The notes beneath the pieces were generated by a model. It was not told the origin of the DNA, ran no database searches, and was given only the letters and a program-made list of their open reading frames with translations. The position numbers and the translations under genes were made by a program. This document shows, piece after piece, positions 26,091 through 34,808 of a DNA stretch of 64,000 nucleotides. The first letter of the stretch is position 1. Each line of letters begins with the position of its first letter. The DNA is taken from positions 1,116,001 to 1,180,000 of the forward strand of contig CAVTGY010000007.1 of the NCBI GenBank assembly GCA_963734395.1, read 5' to 3'. The DNA is from Bog-756 sp963734395 (lineage in GTDB: Bacteria; Actinomycetota; Acidimicrobiia; Acidimicrobiales; RAAP-2).

Positions 26091-28577
26091 GTGAGCCAGG
26101 GGGTCCGATCGTGGCGGGCAGTCGTGTTCGCCCCGGTGGGCGATGGTCAGACCCGACGTCGGGGTTCCGACGCCCTGCGACTGGGCGCGGCGGCCATCGT
26201 TATCTTGGTCTGTTGGCTGCTCACCAAACTCAACTCGAACACCGAGCACACCATCGCCACCACCATGGCCTCTCCTCCAGACGGGGTTCGTTGGTTGGTG
26301 TCGGTCATCTGGTGGGTGACATCCATCGGGATCATCGCATTGATCGCCGTTCTGGCCCTGGTGTCCCGCCGGTGGTCCGCCATCCGCGACATCGGACTCT
26401 CCGGAGCGGGTTCCTGGGTCGTCTGTTTGCTTTTGACCGTGCTACTCGGGTCGACCGGTGGCCGGCCAGCCGACCCCTCGCTCCACGGCTTCGACCTGGC
26501 CTTCCCGGTGGCCCAAGTGGCGGCGACGGTGGGCGTGGCCACTGCCGCGCTTCCCTATCTGAGTCGGTGGTTGCAGCGGAGCATCGAGATCGCCATGGGG
26601 CTTCTGGCCGTGGCCGCGGTGGTCAACGGGTCAGGGCTCCCGGTGGCCATCCTTGCCAGTGTGGCGCTCGGCTGGGGCGTGACCGCGCTGGTCCACCTGA
26701 TCCTCGGGTCGCCGCTCGGTCTCCCGTCGACCGGCGAGGTGCTCCAGTTGCTCGCCGACCTGGACATCACGGCAGAATCGGTCATCCCGGCGACCCATCA
26801 GGAGTGGGGCGTGGGCCGGTTCACCGGGCGCCTCGACGGAAGTGAGGTCGACGTTTCGGTGTACGGGCGGGATGCCTCCGACGCCCAACTCCTGGCCAAG
26901 ACGGCCCGCTTCCTCTTCTACCGCGACTCGGGACCGACCCTGACCCTGACCCGCCGCCAACAGGTCGAGCACGAGGCGTACGTGACCCTGATGGCCGCCC
27001 GGGCCGGAGCCCGGGTGCCGGCGGTTCTGGCGGCGGGTCCCGCGGGACCGGCCCGGGACGCGCTGTTGGTGACCCGGCCGCCCGAAGGCCGACGGCTGGC
27101 CAGCTTCGCCACCCCGGTCTCTCCTGATGAACCGTCCGAGCCGGTGTCCGACGACCCGATCACCGAGTCGGGCCGAGCGACGCCGACAATCAGGTCGGCG
27201 CCCGCCGACACCATCGCCGATGCGACCCTCGACGACATCTTCGGGCAGCTGAGCGCCCTTCGTACCGCGCGCATCGCTCATGGCGCCCTCTCCTCCCAGA
27301 CCATCGTGGTCGGTGAGCACTCGCGGGCCGGCTTGGTGGACTTCCGGGCCGCGTCGACGGTGGCCACCGACGATCAGCTCGACCGGGACACCGCCGCGGT
27401 GCTCGCCGCCGTGGCCGAGGTGACCGGGCCGGAGCGAGCGGTCGCCTCGGCGATGCGATGCCTGCCATCCGACGACGTGGTGGGAGCGCTCCCCTTCCTG
27501 CAGCGAGCCGCCCTCGACTCGGTGGCCTCCAAGGCGCTCCGGGGAAGCAAGAGCACCCTGGTTGCCCTTCGGGAGCAGGGTGCCGCCGCGGCCGGAGTCG
27601 AAGTTCCCAAGCTCACCGAGCCTCGTCGGGTCAGCTGGGTCAACCTGGTCCTGGTGGCCGGTACCCTCATCGGGGGATGGGCCCTCATCGGCGTCCTGAT
27701 CAACGTGGGCAAGTCGTGGAGCACCATCACCGGCGCCCGGTGGGGCTGGGTGGTCCTGGTGTTCGTGCTGGCTCAGGCCGCGTACCCGGCCATCGCCATC
27801 ACCACGGTGGGCTCGGTGACCAACCCGCTTCCGTACGGTCGTACGTTGGCTCTCGAGCTGGCCGACACCTTTGTCGCGCTGGCCGGGGGCTCGATGGCGG
27901 TGCTGGCCACTCGGGTCAGGTTCTTCCAGCAGGAGGGCTACTCGGGAACCGTGGCGGTGAGCTCCGGTGTTCTGGTGAGCACGGCCAGCTGGATCGTGAA
28001 GGGTGCGCTCTTCCTCATCGCCCTTCCCATCGCCCTCGGAAACCTGCATTTCGGCCAGTCGGAGAGCGAGAACAGCAGTGGGAACTCCCACCTGGTCTGG
28101 CTCATCGTGATCGTGGTCATCGTGGCCGGGGTGGTCCTCGGACTGGTGTTGGCGGTGCCCCGGTACCGTCGGTTGGCAGCAGCCAAGTTGCGGCCCAAGA
28201 CCTCCGAGATGTGGTCCCATCTCAAACTGCTGGCCGCGCACCCGCGCAACCTGGTGGAGATCTTCGGGGGCAACGTCGCCGCCCAGATCCTGGTCGCACT
28301 GGCCCTGGGTGCCTCTCTCCATGCCTTCGGCACCAGTCTGGGTCTGGCCACCCTGCTGGTCGTGCTCACCCTCGGCTCCATGCTCGGTGGCATCTCGCCG
28401 GTGCCGGGAGGAATGGGGGTGGTCGAGGCCGGCATGATCATCGGGTTGACCGCGGCGGGAATCCCCGAGTCCACCGCGGTGGCCGCGGTCTTCGTCCAGC
28501 GGCTGTTCACCGCCTACCTTCCGCCGATCTGGGGATGGTTCGTGCTGGTGTGGATGAGGAAGCGGGAATACCTGTGA
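26091..28577 (+). CDS. Large membrane protein: flippase (LPG-synthase TM / UPF0104-like) with internal pseudokinase
   Basis: An 828-residue protein in three parts. Residues 1-210 hold about six membrane spans. Residues 215-490 resemble a kinase fold: VEHEAYVTLMAARAG fits the alpha-C helix, IAHGALSSQTIVV the catalytic loop and LVDFRAAS the DFG position. The catalytic Asp of the loop is absent (HGAL instead of HGDL). Residues 500-828 hold eight or so spans with LELADTFVALAGGSMAVLATRVRFF and GGISPVPGGMGVVEAG, signatures of the LPG_synthase_TM flippase family. It may flip a lipid-linked substrate. The start GTG at 26091 lies eight bases after the SpoIID-gene stop. Confidence 0.7.
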   Translation: MSQGVRSWRAVVFAPVGDGQTRRRGSDALRLGAAAIVILVCWLLTKLNSNTEHTIATTMASPPDGVRWLVSVIWWVTSIGIIALIAVLALVSRRWSAIRDIGLSGAGSWVVCLLLTVLLGSTGGRPADPSLHGFDLAFPVAQVAATVGVATAALPYLSRWLQRSIEIAMGLLAVAAVVNGSGLPVAILASVALGWGVTALVHLILGSPLGLPSTGEVLQLLADLDITAESVIPATHQEWGVGRFTGRLDGSEVDVSVYGRDASDAQLLAKTARFLFYRDSGPTLTLTRRQQVEHEAYVTLMAARAGARVPAVLAAGPAGPARDALLVTRPPEGRRLASFATPVSPDEPSEPVSDDPITESGRATPTIRSAPADTIADATLDDIFGQLSALRTARIAHGALSSQTIVVGEHSRAGLVDFRAASTVATDDQLDRDTAAVLAAVAEVTGPERAVASAMRCLPSDDVVGALPFLQRAALDSVASKALRGSKSTLVALREQGAAAAGVEVPKLTEPRRVSWVNLVLVAGTLIGGWALIGVLINVGKSWSTITGARWGWVVLVFVLAQAAYPAIAITTVGSVTNPLPYGRTLALELADTFVALAGGSMAVLATRVRFFQQEGYSGTVAVSSGVLVSTASWIVKGALFLIALPIALGNLHFGQSESENSSGNSHLVWLIVIVVIVAGVVLGLVLAVPRYRRLAAAKLRPKTSEMWSHLKLLAAHPRNLVEIFGGNVAAQILVALALGASLHAFGTSLGLATLLVVLTLGSMLGGISPVPGGMGVVEAGMIIGLTAAGIPESTAVAAVFVQRLFTAYLPPIWGWFVLVWMRKREYL

Positions 28578-28593
28578 GTGGATGACCGGCCGT

Positions 28594-29265
28594 TCACCCG
28601 GTCATCCGGTCGGGATCCGACGCACCCAGACCCGGAAACCCTCGCAAGCGACCCAGCCGGCCGAGCCGCCCCACGTTGACGCCGACATCGGCGGCGGCGA
28701 GCATCCTGAGGTCACCGCGGCTGTTGCCGTACGCCCACAGCCTGGTCCCGTCGCTCTCCGACGATTCGATCCACCGGCGCAGGCGTCTGAGCTTCTCTTC
28801 CCCCCGGCAGTTGGCGCCTTGGTAGCGACCGGTCAATGTCCCATCTGCGCTCTGGGCCAATCGGGTGGCGATCACCTGGTCGGCTCCGAGCTCGGCGCCC
28901 GCCACCCGCACGTACAGCTCGGGCGACGCGGACACGATGACAACCCGGTCTCCCCGCCGGCGATGCCAGTCGAACCGCGCTCGCACCTCGGGCCGCAGGT
29001 GCCGCGCCAGATGCCGGTGGGCAAACTCCGCGGCCAGCTGCTCGGCGCGTTCGACCGTGACCCCGGCCAGCAGCCGCTCGAACAGGAGCTCTTTGGCCCG
29101 GTCGGCCGCTGTTCCACTGACCAGGGCACCGCCGATCAGGCGGGGTGAGAGGACCAGTGAAGCCGACAGCACCGCGGGCCGTCCGGCAACCGTGCACAGG
29201 TAGTCGAACACGCTGCCGCCCTGGATGAGGGTTCCGTCGAAATCGAAAGCGGCAACGTCGGGCAA
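28594..29265 (-). CDS. HAD-family phosphatase, SerB-like (HAD-IB)
   Basis: A 223-residue HAD hydrolase. Motif I is FDFDGTL, with Asp8 as nucleophile and Asp10 as acid/base. Motif II lies in VVIVSASPELYVRV, and motif III/IV in EEKLRRL and YGNSRGDLRML, where the Asp binds magnesium. The helical cap between motifs I and II and the pattern of motifs fit phosphoserine-phosphatase-like HAD-IB proteins; related enzymes dephosphorylate lysophospholipids or phosphoserine. The start is a TTG with no clear ribosome site. The Arg/Leu-Gly-rich tail (VGRLGRLGRLRG) is low-complexity. Confidence 0.75.
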   Translation of the reverse strand: MPDVAAFDFDGTLIQGGSVFDYLCTVAGRPAVLSASLVLSPRLIGGALVSGTAADRAKELLFERLLAGVTVERAEQLAAEFAHRHLARHLRPEVRARFDWHRRRGDRVVIVSASPELYVRVAGAELGADQVIATRLAQSADGTLTGRYQGANCRGEEKLRRLRRWIESSESDGTRLWAYGNSRGDLRMLAAADVGVNVGRLGRLGRLRGFPGLGASDPDRMTG

Positions 29266-29309
29266 CCGGAAACTCGAGTCCGTCGTCAGCAGGCCTGCCC
29301 GGGCGTCGA

Positions 29310-29334
29310 CCGGGCCGGCCAGATGCCGGCCCGG
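29310..29334. other. GC-rich hairpin in the gap between the HAD gene and ahpC-like gene
   Basis: A 10-bp perfect stem (CCGGGCCGGC / GCCGGCCCGG) with a five-base loop. There is no T run. The 328-base gap (29266-29593) otherwise holds only the promoter described next. Confidence 0.5.
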
Positions 29335-29490
29335 ACTGGTCTCGGCTGGCCGATGATCGCCGCGGTGACCGGCCCCGGCCGAGCTCGACGTGGCGATGAC
29401 ATGAACACAGCATGGTGGAACCGGGCCGCGGGGGCCACCCGGGGGCGGACTGGCAGGCCGCGAGGCGAATTTGAAACTCGACCAACTCGG

Positions 29491-29519
29491 TCGACTATTC
29501 GGCCGGCTTCGACTAGCCT
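29491..29519 (+). promoter_or_regulatory. Promoter of the peroxiredoxin gene
   Basis: TCGACT (29491) is separated by 17 bases from TAGCCT (29514). The transcript would carry a leader of about 65 bases ending in the AAAGGAG ribosome site before the ATG at 29594. Confidence 0.45.
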
Positions 29520-29593
29520 GTGCCGTGGCGGGGTCGCGGCTCTGGCCGGATCCGATCCCTGTCCAACCTGAACCACTTCAAAAGGAGCGACCC

Positions 29594-30229
29594 ATGGCTA
29601 TTCGACTGGGCGACGAAGCCCCCGACTTCACTGCGGAGACCACCGAGGGCATCATCAATTTCCACGAGTACCTCGGGGACAGTTGGGGAGTGCTGTTCTC
29701 CCACCCCAAGGACTTCACGCCGGTGTGCACCACCGAGTTGGGGGCCTTTTCGAAGGCCAAGGCCGACTTCGACAAGCGGGACACCAAACTGATCGGCCTG
29801 TCGGTCGACGACGTCGCCTCGCACGGCAAGTGGGCCGGGGACATCGAGGAGACCCAGGGGCAGGCACTCAATTTCCCGCTCATCGGCGACGAGGACCGCA
29901 AGGTCGCCGATCTCTACGACATGATCCATCCGAACGCAAGCGACACCACCACGGTGAGGTCGGTCTTCATCATCGGTCCGGACAAGAAGGTCAAGCTGAC
30001 CCTCACCTATCCGGCCTCGACCGGTCGCAATGTGAGCGAGGTCTTGCGGGTGCTCGACTCCTTGCAGCTCACCAATGACTACAAGGTGGCCACCCCGGTC
30101 AACTGGAAGGACGGCGAGGACGTGATCATCGTCCCCGCGGTGTCCGACGAGGACGCCAAAGAGCGGTTCCCCAAGGGCTTCAAGGCCATCAAGCCATATC
30201 TTCGGGTCACCCCACAGCCGAACAGGTAG
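29594..30229 (+). CDS. 1-Cys peroxiredoxin (Prx6 family)
   Basis: A 211-residue cytosolic thiol peroxidase that reduces hydrogen peroxide and organic peroxides. The active-site sequence HPKDFTPVCTTELG puts the peroxidatic Cys at residue 45, with the conserved Pro and Thr before it. Length and the C-terminal domain (VNWKDGEDVIIVPAVSD) are those of Prx6 rather than 2-Cys AhpC, and no resolving Cys is seen near the C-terminus. AAAGGAG eight bases upstream fixes the ATG. An in-frame GTG at 29525 near the predicted transcription start would add 23 residues and is considered untranslated leader. Confidence 0.9.
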   Translation: MAIRLGDEAPDFTAETTEGIINFHEYLGDSWGVLFSHPKDFTPVCTTELGAFSKAKADFDKRDTKLIGLSVDDVASHGKWAGDIEETQGQALNFPLIGDEDRKVADLYDMIHPNASDTTTVRSVFIIGPDKKVKLTLTYPASTGRNVSEVLRVLDSLQLTNDYKVATPVNWKDGEDVIIVPAVSDEDAKERFPKGFKAIKPYLRVTPQPNR

Positions 30230-30327
30230 GACCAGCCGGCAGGCAGGGGTGGACTGGCCGCCCCCGCCGACCGGGCGCTGGCGGGCACCGCCTTTTGACC
30301 GGGGTGCCCCCCAACCTTGGATGCTGC

Positions 30328-30333
30328 TACCAT
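30328..30333 (+). promoter_or_regulatory. Possible -10 box (TACCAT) of the rpsO transcript
   Basis: TACCAT lies about 60 bases upstream of rpsO in the gap after the peroxiredoxin gene. TTGACC at 30295 is too far upstream to be its -35 box. Confidence 0.35.
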
Positions 30334-30394
30334 TGTGGCGCCGCCGTGTGTTGTCCGCCGGCCAATACGAGCACCTCAAAGGTCGAATTTCTTC

Positions 30395-30652
30395 ATGCCA
30401 GACAAGCAGTCCACCATTGCCGAGCACCGTCTCCACGAGACGGACACCGGTTCACCCGAAGTGCAGATCGCTCTGTTGAGCGAGCGCATCGTCCACCTGA
30501 CCGAACATCTCAAGGTGCACAAGGGCGACCATCACACCCGGCGCGGTCTCCTCAAACTGATCGGTCGCCGTCGACGCTTGCTCGACTACGTCCGCAACAA
30601 TGACGTCGAGCGATACCGGGAGATCATCGGTCGTCTCGGACTTCGCCGTTAG
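30395..30652 (+). CDS. rpsO: 30S ribosomal protein uS15
   Basis: An 85-residue protein that binds 16S rRNA early in small-subunit assembly. TDTGSPEVQIALLSERI, HLKVHKGDHHTRRGLL and GRRRRLLDYV are the conserved uS15 segments. The ATG at 30395 gives the normal N-terminus (MPDKQSTIAEHRL), with AAAGG some 13 bases upstream. It precedes pnp, the arrangement common to most bacteria. Confidence 0.97.
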   Translation: MPDKQSTIAEHRLHETDTGSPEVQIALLSERIVHLTEHLKVHKGDHHTRRGLLKLIGRRRRLLDYVRNNDVERYREIIGRLGLRR

Positions 30653-30670
30653 GGGGGTTCACCAGTCGCT

Positions 30671-30692
30671 CCGCCCGGCTTCGGCCGGGCGG
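30671..30692 (+). terminator. Hairpin between rpsO and pnp
   Basis: CCGCCCGGC and GCCGGGCGG form a perfect 9-bp stem closed by a stable TTCG tetraloop, 18 bases after rpsO. Only a weak T-containing stretch follows. It may be an attenuating terminator or an mRNA-processing site. The rest of the 257-base rpsO-pnp gap shows nothing else clear except the AAGGAG site of pnp. Confidence 0.6.
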
Positions 30693-30909
30693 TCGCAATT
30701 TCTCCACCGACAGGTTGTCGATGGATGTTCGGGCCGGCCCTTATCGGCCCGCAGTAACAACGGTTGGTCACTCCGGTGGCGAGCCGCCACAAGACAAACA
30801 AATTGGGCTTCCGACGAGGTCAGTCACCAGTTGCCGATCACCTCCATGGGTGCGGTGGTCGACAACTGGGAACTGGCTCGGGGAGTCCCCGAGTAGACCA
30901 AGGAGCGTC

Positions 30910-33396
30910 ATGTCAGACGCCATTACCGTGTCGGCGCCGATCAGTGGCACCGAGCGCACACTTACGTTCGAAACCGGCAAGCTGGCACAGCTGGCCGACG
31001 GCGCTGTCGTCGGCCGGATCGGCGACACCATCCTTTTGGCCACGGCCACGGCCGCCCGATCGGTTCGGGAAGGTGCCGACTTCTTCCCGCTGACCGTGGA
31101 CATCGAGGAACGGGCCTATGCCGCCGGGAAGATCCCCGGGTCCTTCTTCCGCCGAGAAGGGAAGTCCTCGGACCAGGCGATCCTCACCTGTCGCCTCATC
31201 GACCGGCCGCTGCGCCCTTCGTTCCCCAAGGGCTTTCGGAACGAAGTCCACATAGTCGGAACGGTGTTCGGTGCCGATCAGGTGAATCCCCACGATGTCC
31301 TGGCCATCAACGCTGCATCGGCCGCCCTGATGATCTCGGGCATCCCCTTCGAGGGCCCGATCGGAGCGGTCCGGGTTGCCTATTCGACCGACGGGCAGTG
31401 GATACCGCATCCCAGTTTCCAAGAGGGCGACGAGTCGACCTTTGAGCTGGTGGTGGCGGGCCGGGCGCTCAGCGACGCCGACGACGCAGACATCGCCATC
31501 ATGATGGTCGAGGCGGGCGGTTCCGAGCGATCGTTCCAGTACTACGAAGAAGGTGCCCCCCAGGTCACCGAGGAGGTGCTGGCCGACGGGCTCGAGGCGG
31601 CCAAGACGTGGATTCGCGAGGCGATCGTTCTCCAGCGCCGGATGGTTGAGGCCTACGTGGCGGCCCACGGTCCCGTCGAACCGATCGACTACGCGACGCT
31701 GTCCGACTACGGCGACGACGTGTGGGAGCGAGTCGAAGCGGTGGGTACGGCGCCGATTTCCTCGGCGAACATGATCACTGCCAAGGCCGAGCGCAACGCC
31801 GCCCTCGACGCGGCCACCGCCGGCATCAAGGCCGAGCTGGCGGCAGACTTCCCCGAGCGCGACGGCGAGATCAAAGCGGCGGTGAGGAACCTCACCAAAA
31901 AACTGGTGCGCAGGCGAATTGTGGAAGAGGGGCTCCGCATCGACGGCCGGACCACCACCGAGATCCGGCCGCTCTCCGCCGAGGTCGACCTGTTCCCGAC
32001 CGCGCACGGTTCGGCGCTCTTCCAGCGCGGCGAAACCCAGGTGCTCAACGTGACCACCTTGGGCATGCCGCGGATGAACCAGCTGCTTGACACCATCACC
32101 CCCGACGAGTCGAAGCGCTACATGCACCACTACAACTTCCCGCCGTTCTCCACCGGCGAGACCGGATTCATGCGGGGCCCCAAGCGCAGAGAGATCGGCC
32201 ACGGCCTGCTGGCCGAGCGGGCTCTGTTGCCAGTGGTTCCCTACGAGGAGGACTTTCCCTACACGTTCCGCCTGGTTTCCGACGTGTTGGCCTCCAACGG
32301 GTCGACATCGATGGCGTCGGTGTGCGGCTCGACGTTGTCGTTGATGGCGGCCGGCGTTCCGCTGAAGGCACCGGTTGCCGGTATCGCCATGGGCCTGGTG
32401 TACGACGGCGGTGCCTACGTGACGCTGACCGACATCCTCGGCGCGGAGGACGCATTCGGGGACATGGACTTCAAGGTGGCCGGAACCAAGGACGTGGTGA
32501 CCGCGCTGCAGCTCGACACCAAGATCGACGGGCTGCCGCTCGACGTGTTGACCAAGGCACTGCTGCAGGCCAAGGATGCTCGCCTGGCCATCCTCGAGGT
32601 GATGGCCGGCGCCATCCCCGAGCCACGCCAAGAGGTGGCCGCCAGTGCCCCCAAGATCATCTCCTTCGAGATCCCCATGGACAAGATCGGCGAAGTCATC
32701 GGGCCCAAGGGCAAGGTGATCAACGCCCTCCAACAGGAGACCGGCGCCGACATCGCCGTCGACGACGACGGGATGGTGGGAACCGTGACCATCGGAGCCA
32801 AGGACGGCTCAGCGGTGGAGGAGGCGCGCCGGCGGATCTCCACCATCCTCGACCCGCCGCTGGCCGAAGTGGGCGCCACCTACCAGGGCAAGGTGGTCAA
32901 CATCACCAAGTTCGGCGCCTTCGTCAACATCCTTCCCGGCCGCGACGGCCTGCTCCACATCTCGAAGATCGGCCAGGGCAAGCGGGTCGAGCGGGTCGAG
33001 GACGTGTTCGAGTTGGGGCAGCCGGTCGAAGTGCGGGTGGATGACATCGACCCACAGGCCAAGGTCTCGCTCTCGTTGGCAGGCGACCCCCCGCCGGCAG
33101 CGGCAGGGTCGGACCGCAACGACCGCAACGACCGCAACGACCGCAACGGGCGCTCCGACAGCGGGGGCCGCGGCCGATCGGACCGGGGCGACCACGCTGA
33201 TCCGGGCGATCGTCCCGATCGAAGCCGCCGCGCCGCCCAGTCCTCCGGCCCGCCATCGGGCGCCGCCTCGTTCGAGGAGGCATTCGAGGTCGAACTGGTA
33301 CAGGAGTTCGGTGACCTGGGGCCGAGTGTCTCCGAGTCCTCCGATCGTCCCGGCGGGGGTGGCGGAAGCGGCCGGGGTGGTCGCCGCCGCCGTTGA
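30910..33396 (+). CDS. pnp: Polyribonucleotide nucleotidyltransferase
   Basis: An 828-residue 3'-5' phosphorolytic RNase/polymerase. Two RNase PH domains (TFETGKLAQLADGAVV at residue 19 on, and EIRPLSAEVDLFPTAHGSAL from about 360) flank an alpha-helical linker. FPPFSTGETGFMRGPKRREI is the phosphate/RNA site. The KH domain (KIGEVIGPKGKVINALQ) and S1 domain (VVNITKFGAFVNILPGRDGL) follow at about 590-730. A low-complexity tail of nearly 100 residues, rich in Asp, Arg, Asn and Gly, ends the protein, as in other actinobacteria. AAGGAG lies just before the ATG. Confidence 0.97.
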   Translation: MSDAITVSAPISGTERTLTFETGKLAQLADGAVVGRIGDTILLATATAARSVREGADFFPLTVDIEERAYAAGKIPGSFFRREGKSSDQAILTCRLIDRPLRPSFPKGFRNEVHIVGTVFGADQVNPHDVLAINAASAALMISGIPFEGPIGAVRVAYSTDGQWIPHPSFQEGDESTFELVVAGRALSDADDADIAIMMVEAGGSERSFQYYEEGAPQVTEEVLADGLEAAKTWIREAIVLQRRMVEAYVAAHGPVEPIDYATLSDYGDDVWERVEAVGTAPISSANMITAKAERNAALDAATAGIKAELAADFPERDGEIKAAVRNLTKKLVRRRIVEEGLRIDGRTTTEIRPLSAEVDLFPTAHGSALFQRGETQVLNVTTLGMPRMNQLLDTITPDESKRYMHHYNFPPFSTGETGFMRGPKRREIGHGLLAERALLPVVPYEEDFPYTFRLVSDVLASNGSTSMASVCGSTLSLMAAGVPLKAPVAGIAMGLVYDGGAYVTLTDILGAEDAFGDMDFKVAGTKDVVTALQLDTKIDGLPLDVLTKALLQAKDARLAILEVMAGAIPEPRQEVAASAPKIISFEIPMDKIGEVIGPKGKVINALQQETGADIAVDDDGMVGTVTIGAKDGSAVEEARRRISTILDPPLAEVGATYQGKVVNITKFGAFVNILPGRDGLLHISKIGQGKRVERVEDVFELGQPVEVRVDDIDPQAKVSLSLAGDPPPAAAGSDRNDRNDRNDRNGRSDSGGRGRSDRGDHADPGDRPDRSRRAAQSSGPPSGAASFEEAFEVELVQEFGDLGPSVSESSDRPGGGGGSGRGGRRRR
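33112..33147 (+). repeat. Four 9-bp repeats in the pnp tail
   Basis: GACCGCAAC occurs four times in a row and encodes (Asp-Arg-Asn)x4 in the disordered C-terminal tail of PNPase. Confidence 0.85.
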
Positions 33397-33502
33397 GCGC
33401 ACAATGCCTCCGGGGGGCGGTGCCCAGCGCATCCGCACCACAGGACGAACCGACTGGCACTGACCGCACCCCGCCGAAGCCCTGGCCGGCGCGGTGGCGG
33501 TC

Positions 33503-34759
33503 ATGATCCGTACGGAAGTCTTGCCTTCGGGTCTGTCCCTGGCCACCGAGCGGATGGGGGACGCCCGGTCGGTGTGCATCGGATTTTGGGTGGGCACCGG
33601 ATCGCGCGACGAGGACGACGACCATGCCGGCGCGTCCCACTTTCTCGAGCACCTCTTGTTCAAGGGAACGGCTGAGCGGTCCCCTTCGGCCATCGCCGAG
33701 GAAGTCGACGCGGTGGGCGGTGACTTCAACGCCTTCACCACCAAGGAGTACACCTCCTTCTACATCCGGTTGTTGGCCGAGCATCTGCCACTTGGGTTGG
33801 ACATCCTCTCCGACATCATGTGGCGGCCGGCTCTGCGCCCAACCGACCTCGAAGCCGAGCGGTTGGTCATACTCGACGAGATCCTGATGCACGCCGACGA
33901 GCCATCCGATGAGGCCGCGGAGCAGAGTTCGGCAGCCCTCTTCCCGGATCACCCGCTGGGTCGGGAAGTGCTCGGAAGCCAGGAGTCGGTGGGGGCGATG
34001 ACCACAGAAAGGATCCGAGTCTTCTTCGACAGGCACTATCGGCCCGGCAACATGGTTGCCGCCGTGGCCGGCGACCTCGATCATGAGCGGGTGGCCGAGG
34101 GACTCGAAGAACGCTTCGCGGGGCTGTCCGGCGGTGTGACGCCCACCCGACAACCACCCGGTGACAAGGTCGAACCTCTGCGGGTGACCCGGCGGGGAAC
34201 CGAGCAGACCCACCTGGTCCTCGCCTCCCGCTCGGCCAACCGTTCCGACCCTCGCCGCTATGCGCTTGCCGTGCTCAACCACGTGCTCGGCGGGGGGCTG
34301 TCCAGCCGGCTGTTCCAAGAGATCCGGGAACGTCGCGGACTGGCCTACTCGGTCTGGTCCGAACGGGTGGCCTATCACGACGCCGGCTCGGTCAGCGTGG
34401 GGATGGGCACCGCTCCCGAACACGTGGCCGAGGTCCTCGACATCGTCTCCACCGAGTTGGCCCACCTCGGCGAGAATGGCATCACCGAGCGGGAGCTGAC
34501 GATTGCCAAGGGGAACCTGCGAGCGGAGACGCTGCTGGCCTGCGAGGACTCCGGTGCGCGGATGAGCCGCATCGGTGCCGGCCTCCTGCTCCACGGGGAG
34601 ATCCTCTCGGTCGACGAGGTGCTCGCCCGGGTCGAGGCACTGACCCGTGAAGAGGTCCACGCCGCCGCCGCCGACCTGGTGGACGCCCCGAGGACCCTCT
34701 CGGTGGTGGGGCCGTTCGAGGAGTCGGACTTCGACAGCCGATCTCTTCGACTGGGCTAG
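33503..34759 (+). CDS. M16 family zinc peptidase (processing-peptidase-like)
   Basis: A 418-residue pitrilysin-type metallopeptidase. The inverted zinc motif HFLEH is at residues 46-50 in SHFLEHLLFKGT, and the third ligand Glu lies in the ERLVILDEILMHAD region. GGGLSSRLFQEIRERRGLAYSV is the conserved C-terminal-half segment of M16B proteins. It follows pnp by about 100 bases, an order found in many actinobacteria where the gene is often called pepR. A GTG at 33494 could add three residues. Confidence 0.9.
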   Translation: MIRTEVLPSGLSLATERMGDARSVCIGFWVGTGSRDEDDDHAGASHFLEHLLFKGTAERSPSAIAEEVDAVGGDFNAFTTKEYTSFYIRLLAEHLPLGLDILSDIMWRPALRPTDLEAERLVILDEILMHADEPSDEAAEQSSAALFPDHPLGREVLGSQESVGAMTTERIRVFFDRHYRPGNMVAAVAGDLDHERVAEGLEERFAGLSGGVTPTRQPPGDKVEPLRVTRRGTEQTHLVLASRSANRSDPRRYALAVLNHVLGGGLSSRLFQEIRERRGLAYSVWSERVAYHDAGSVSVGMGTAPEHVAEVLDIVSTELAHLGENGITERELTIAKGNLRAETLLACEDSGARMSRIGAGLLLHGEILSVDEVLARVEALTREEVHAAAADLVDAPRTLSVVGPFEESDFDSRSLRLG

Positions 34760-34795
34760 CCAAGCAGCGTTCCTGGCCCTGGTGGCGAGCGACGA

Positions 34796-34801
34796 TAGGG
34801 T
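34796..34801 (+). promoter_or_regulatory. -10 box (TAGGGT) of dapB, leaderless type
   Basis: TAGGGT ends seven bases before the dapB ATG, with no ribosome-binding sequence between them. Confidence 0.5.
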
Positions 34802-34808
34802 GACCATC

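Noticed and set aside
29286..29576. Reading frames on both strands in the HAD-peroxiredoxin gap
   Set aside because: Arg/Pro/Ala-rich translations of high-GC sequence with no ribosome site or domain.
29525..29593. In-frame GTG extension of the peroxiredoxin by 23 residues
   Set aside because: AAAGGAG before ATG 29594 and the normal Prx6 N-terminus both favour the shorter form.
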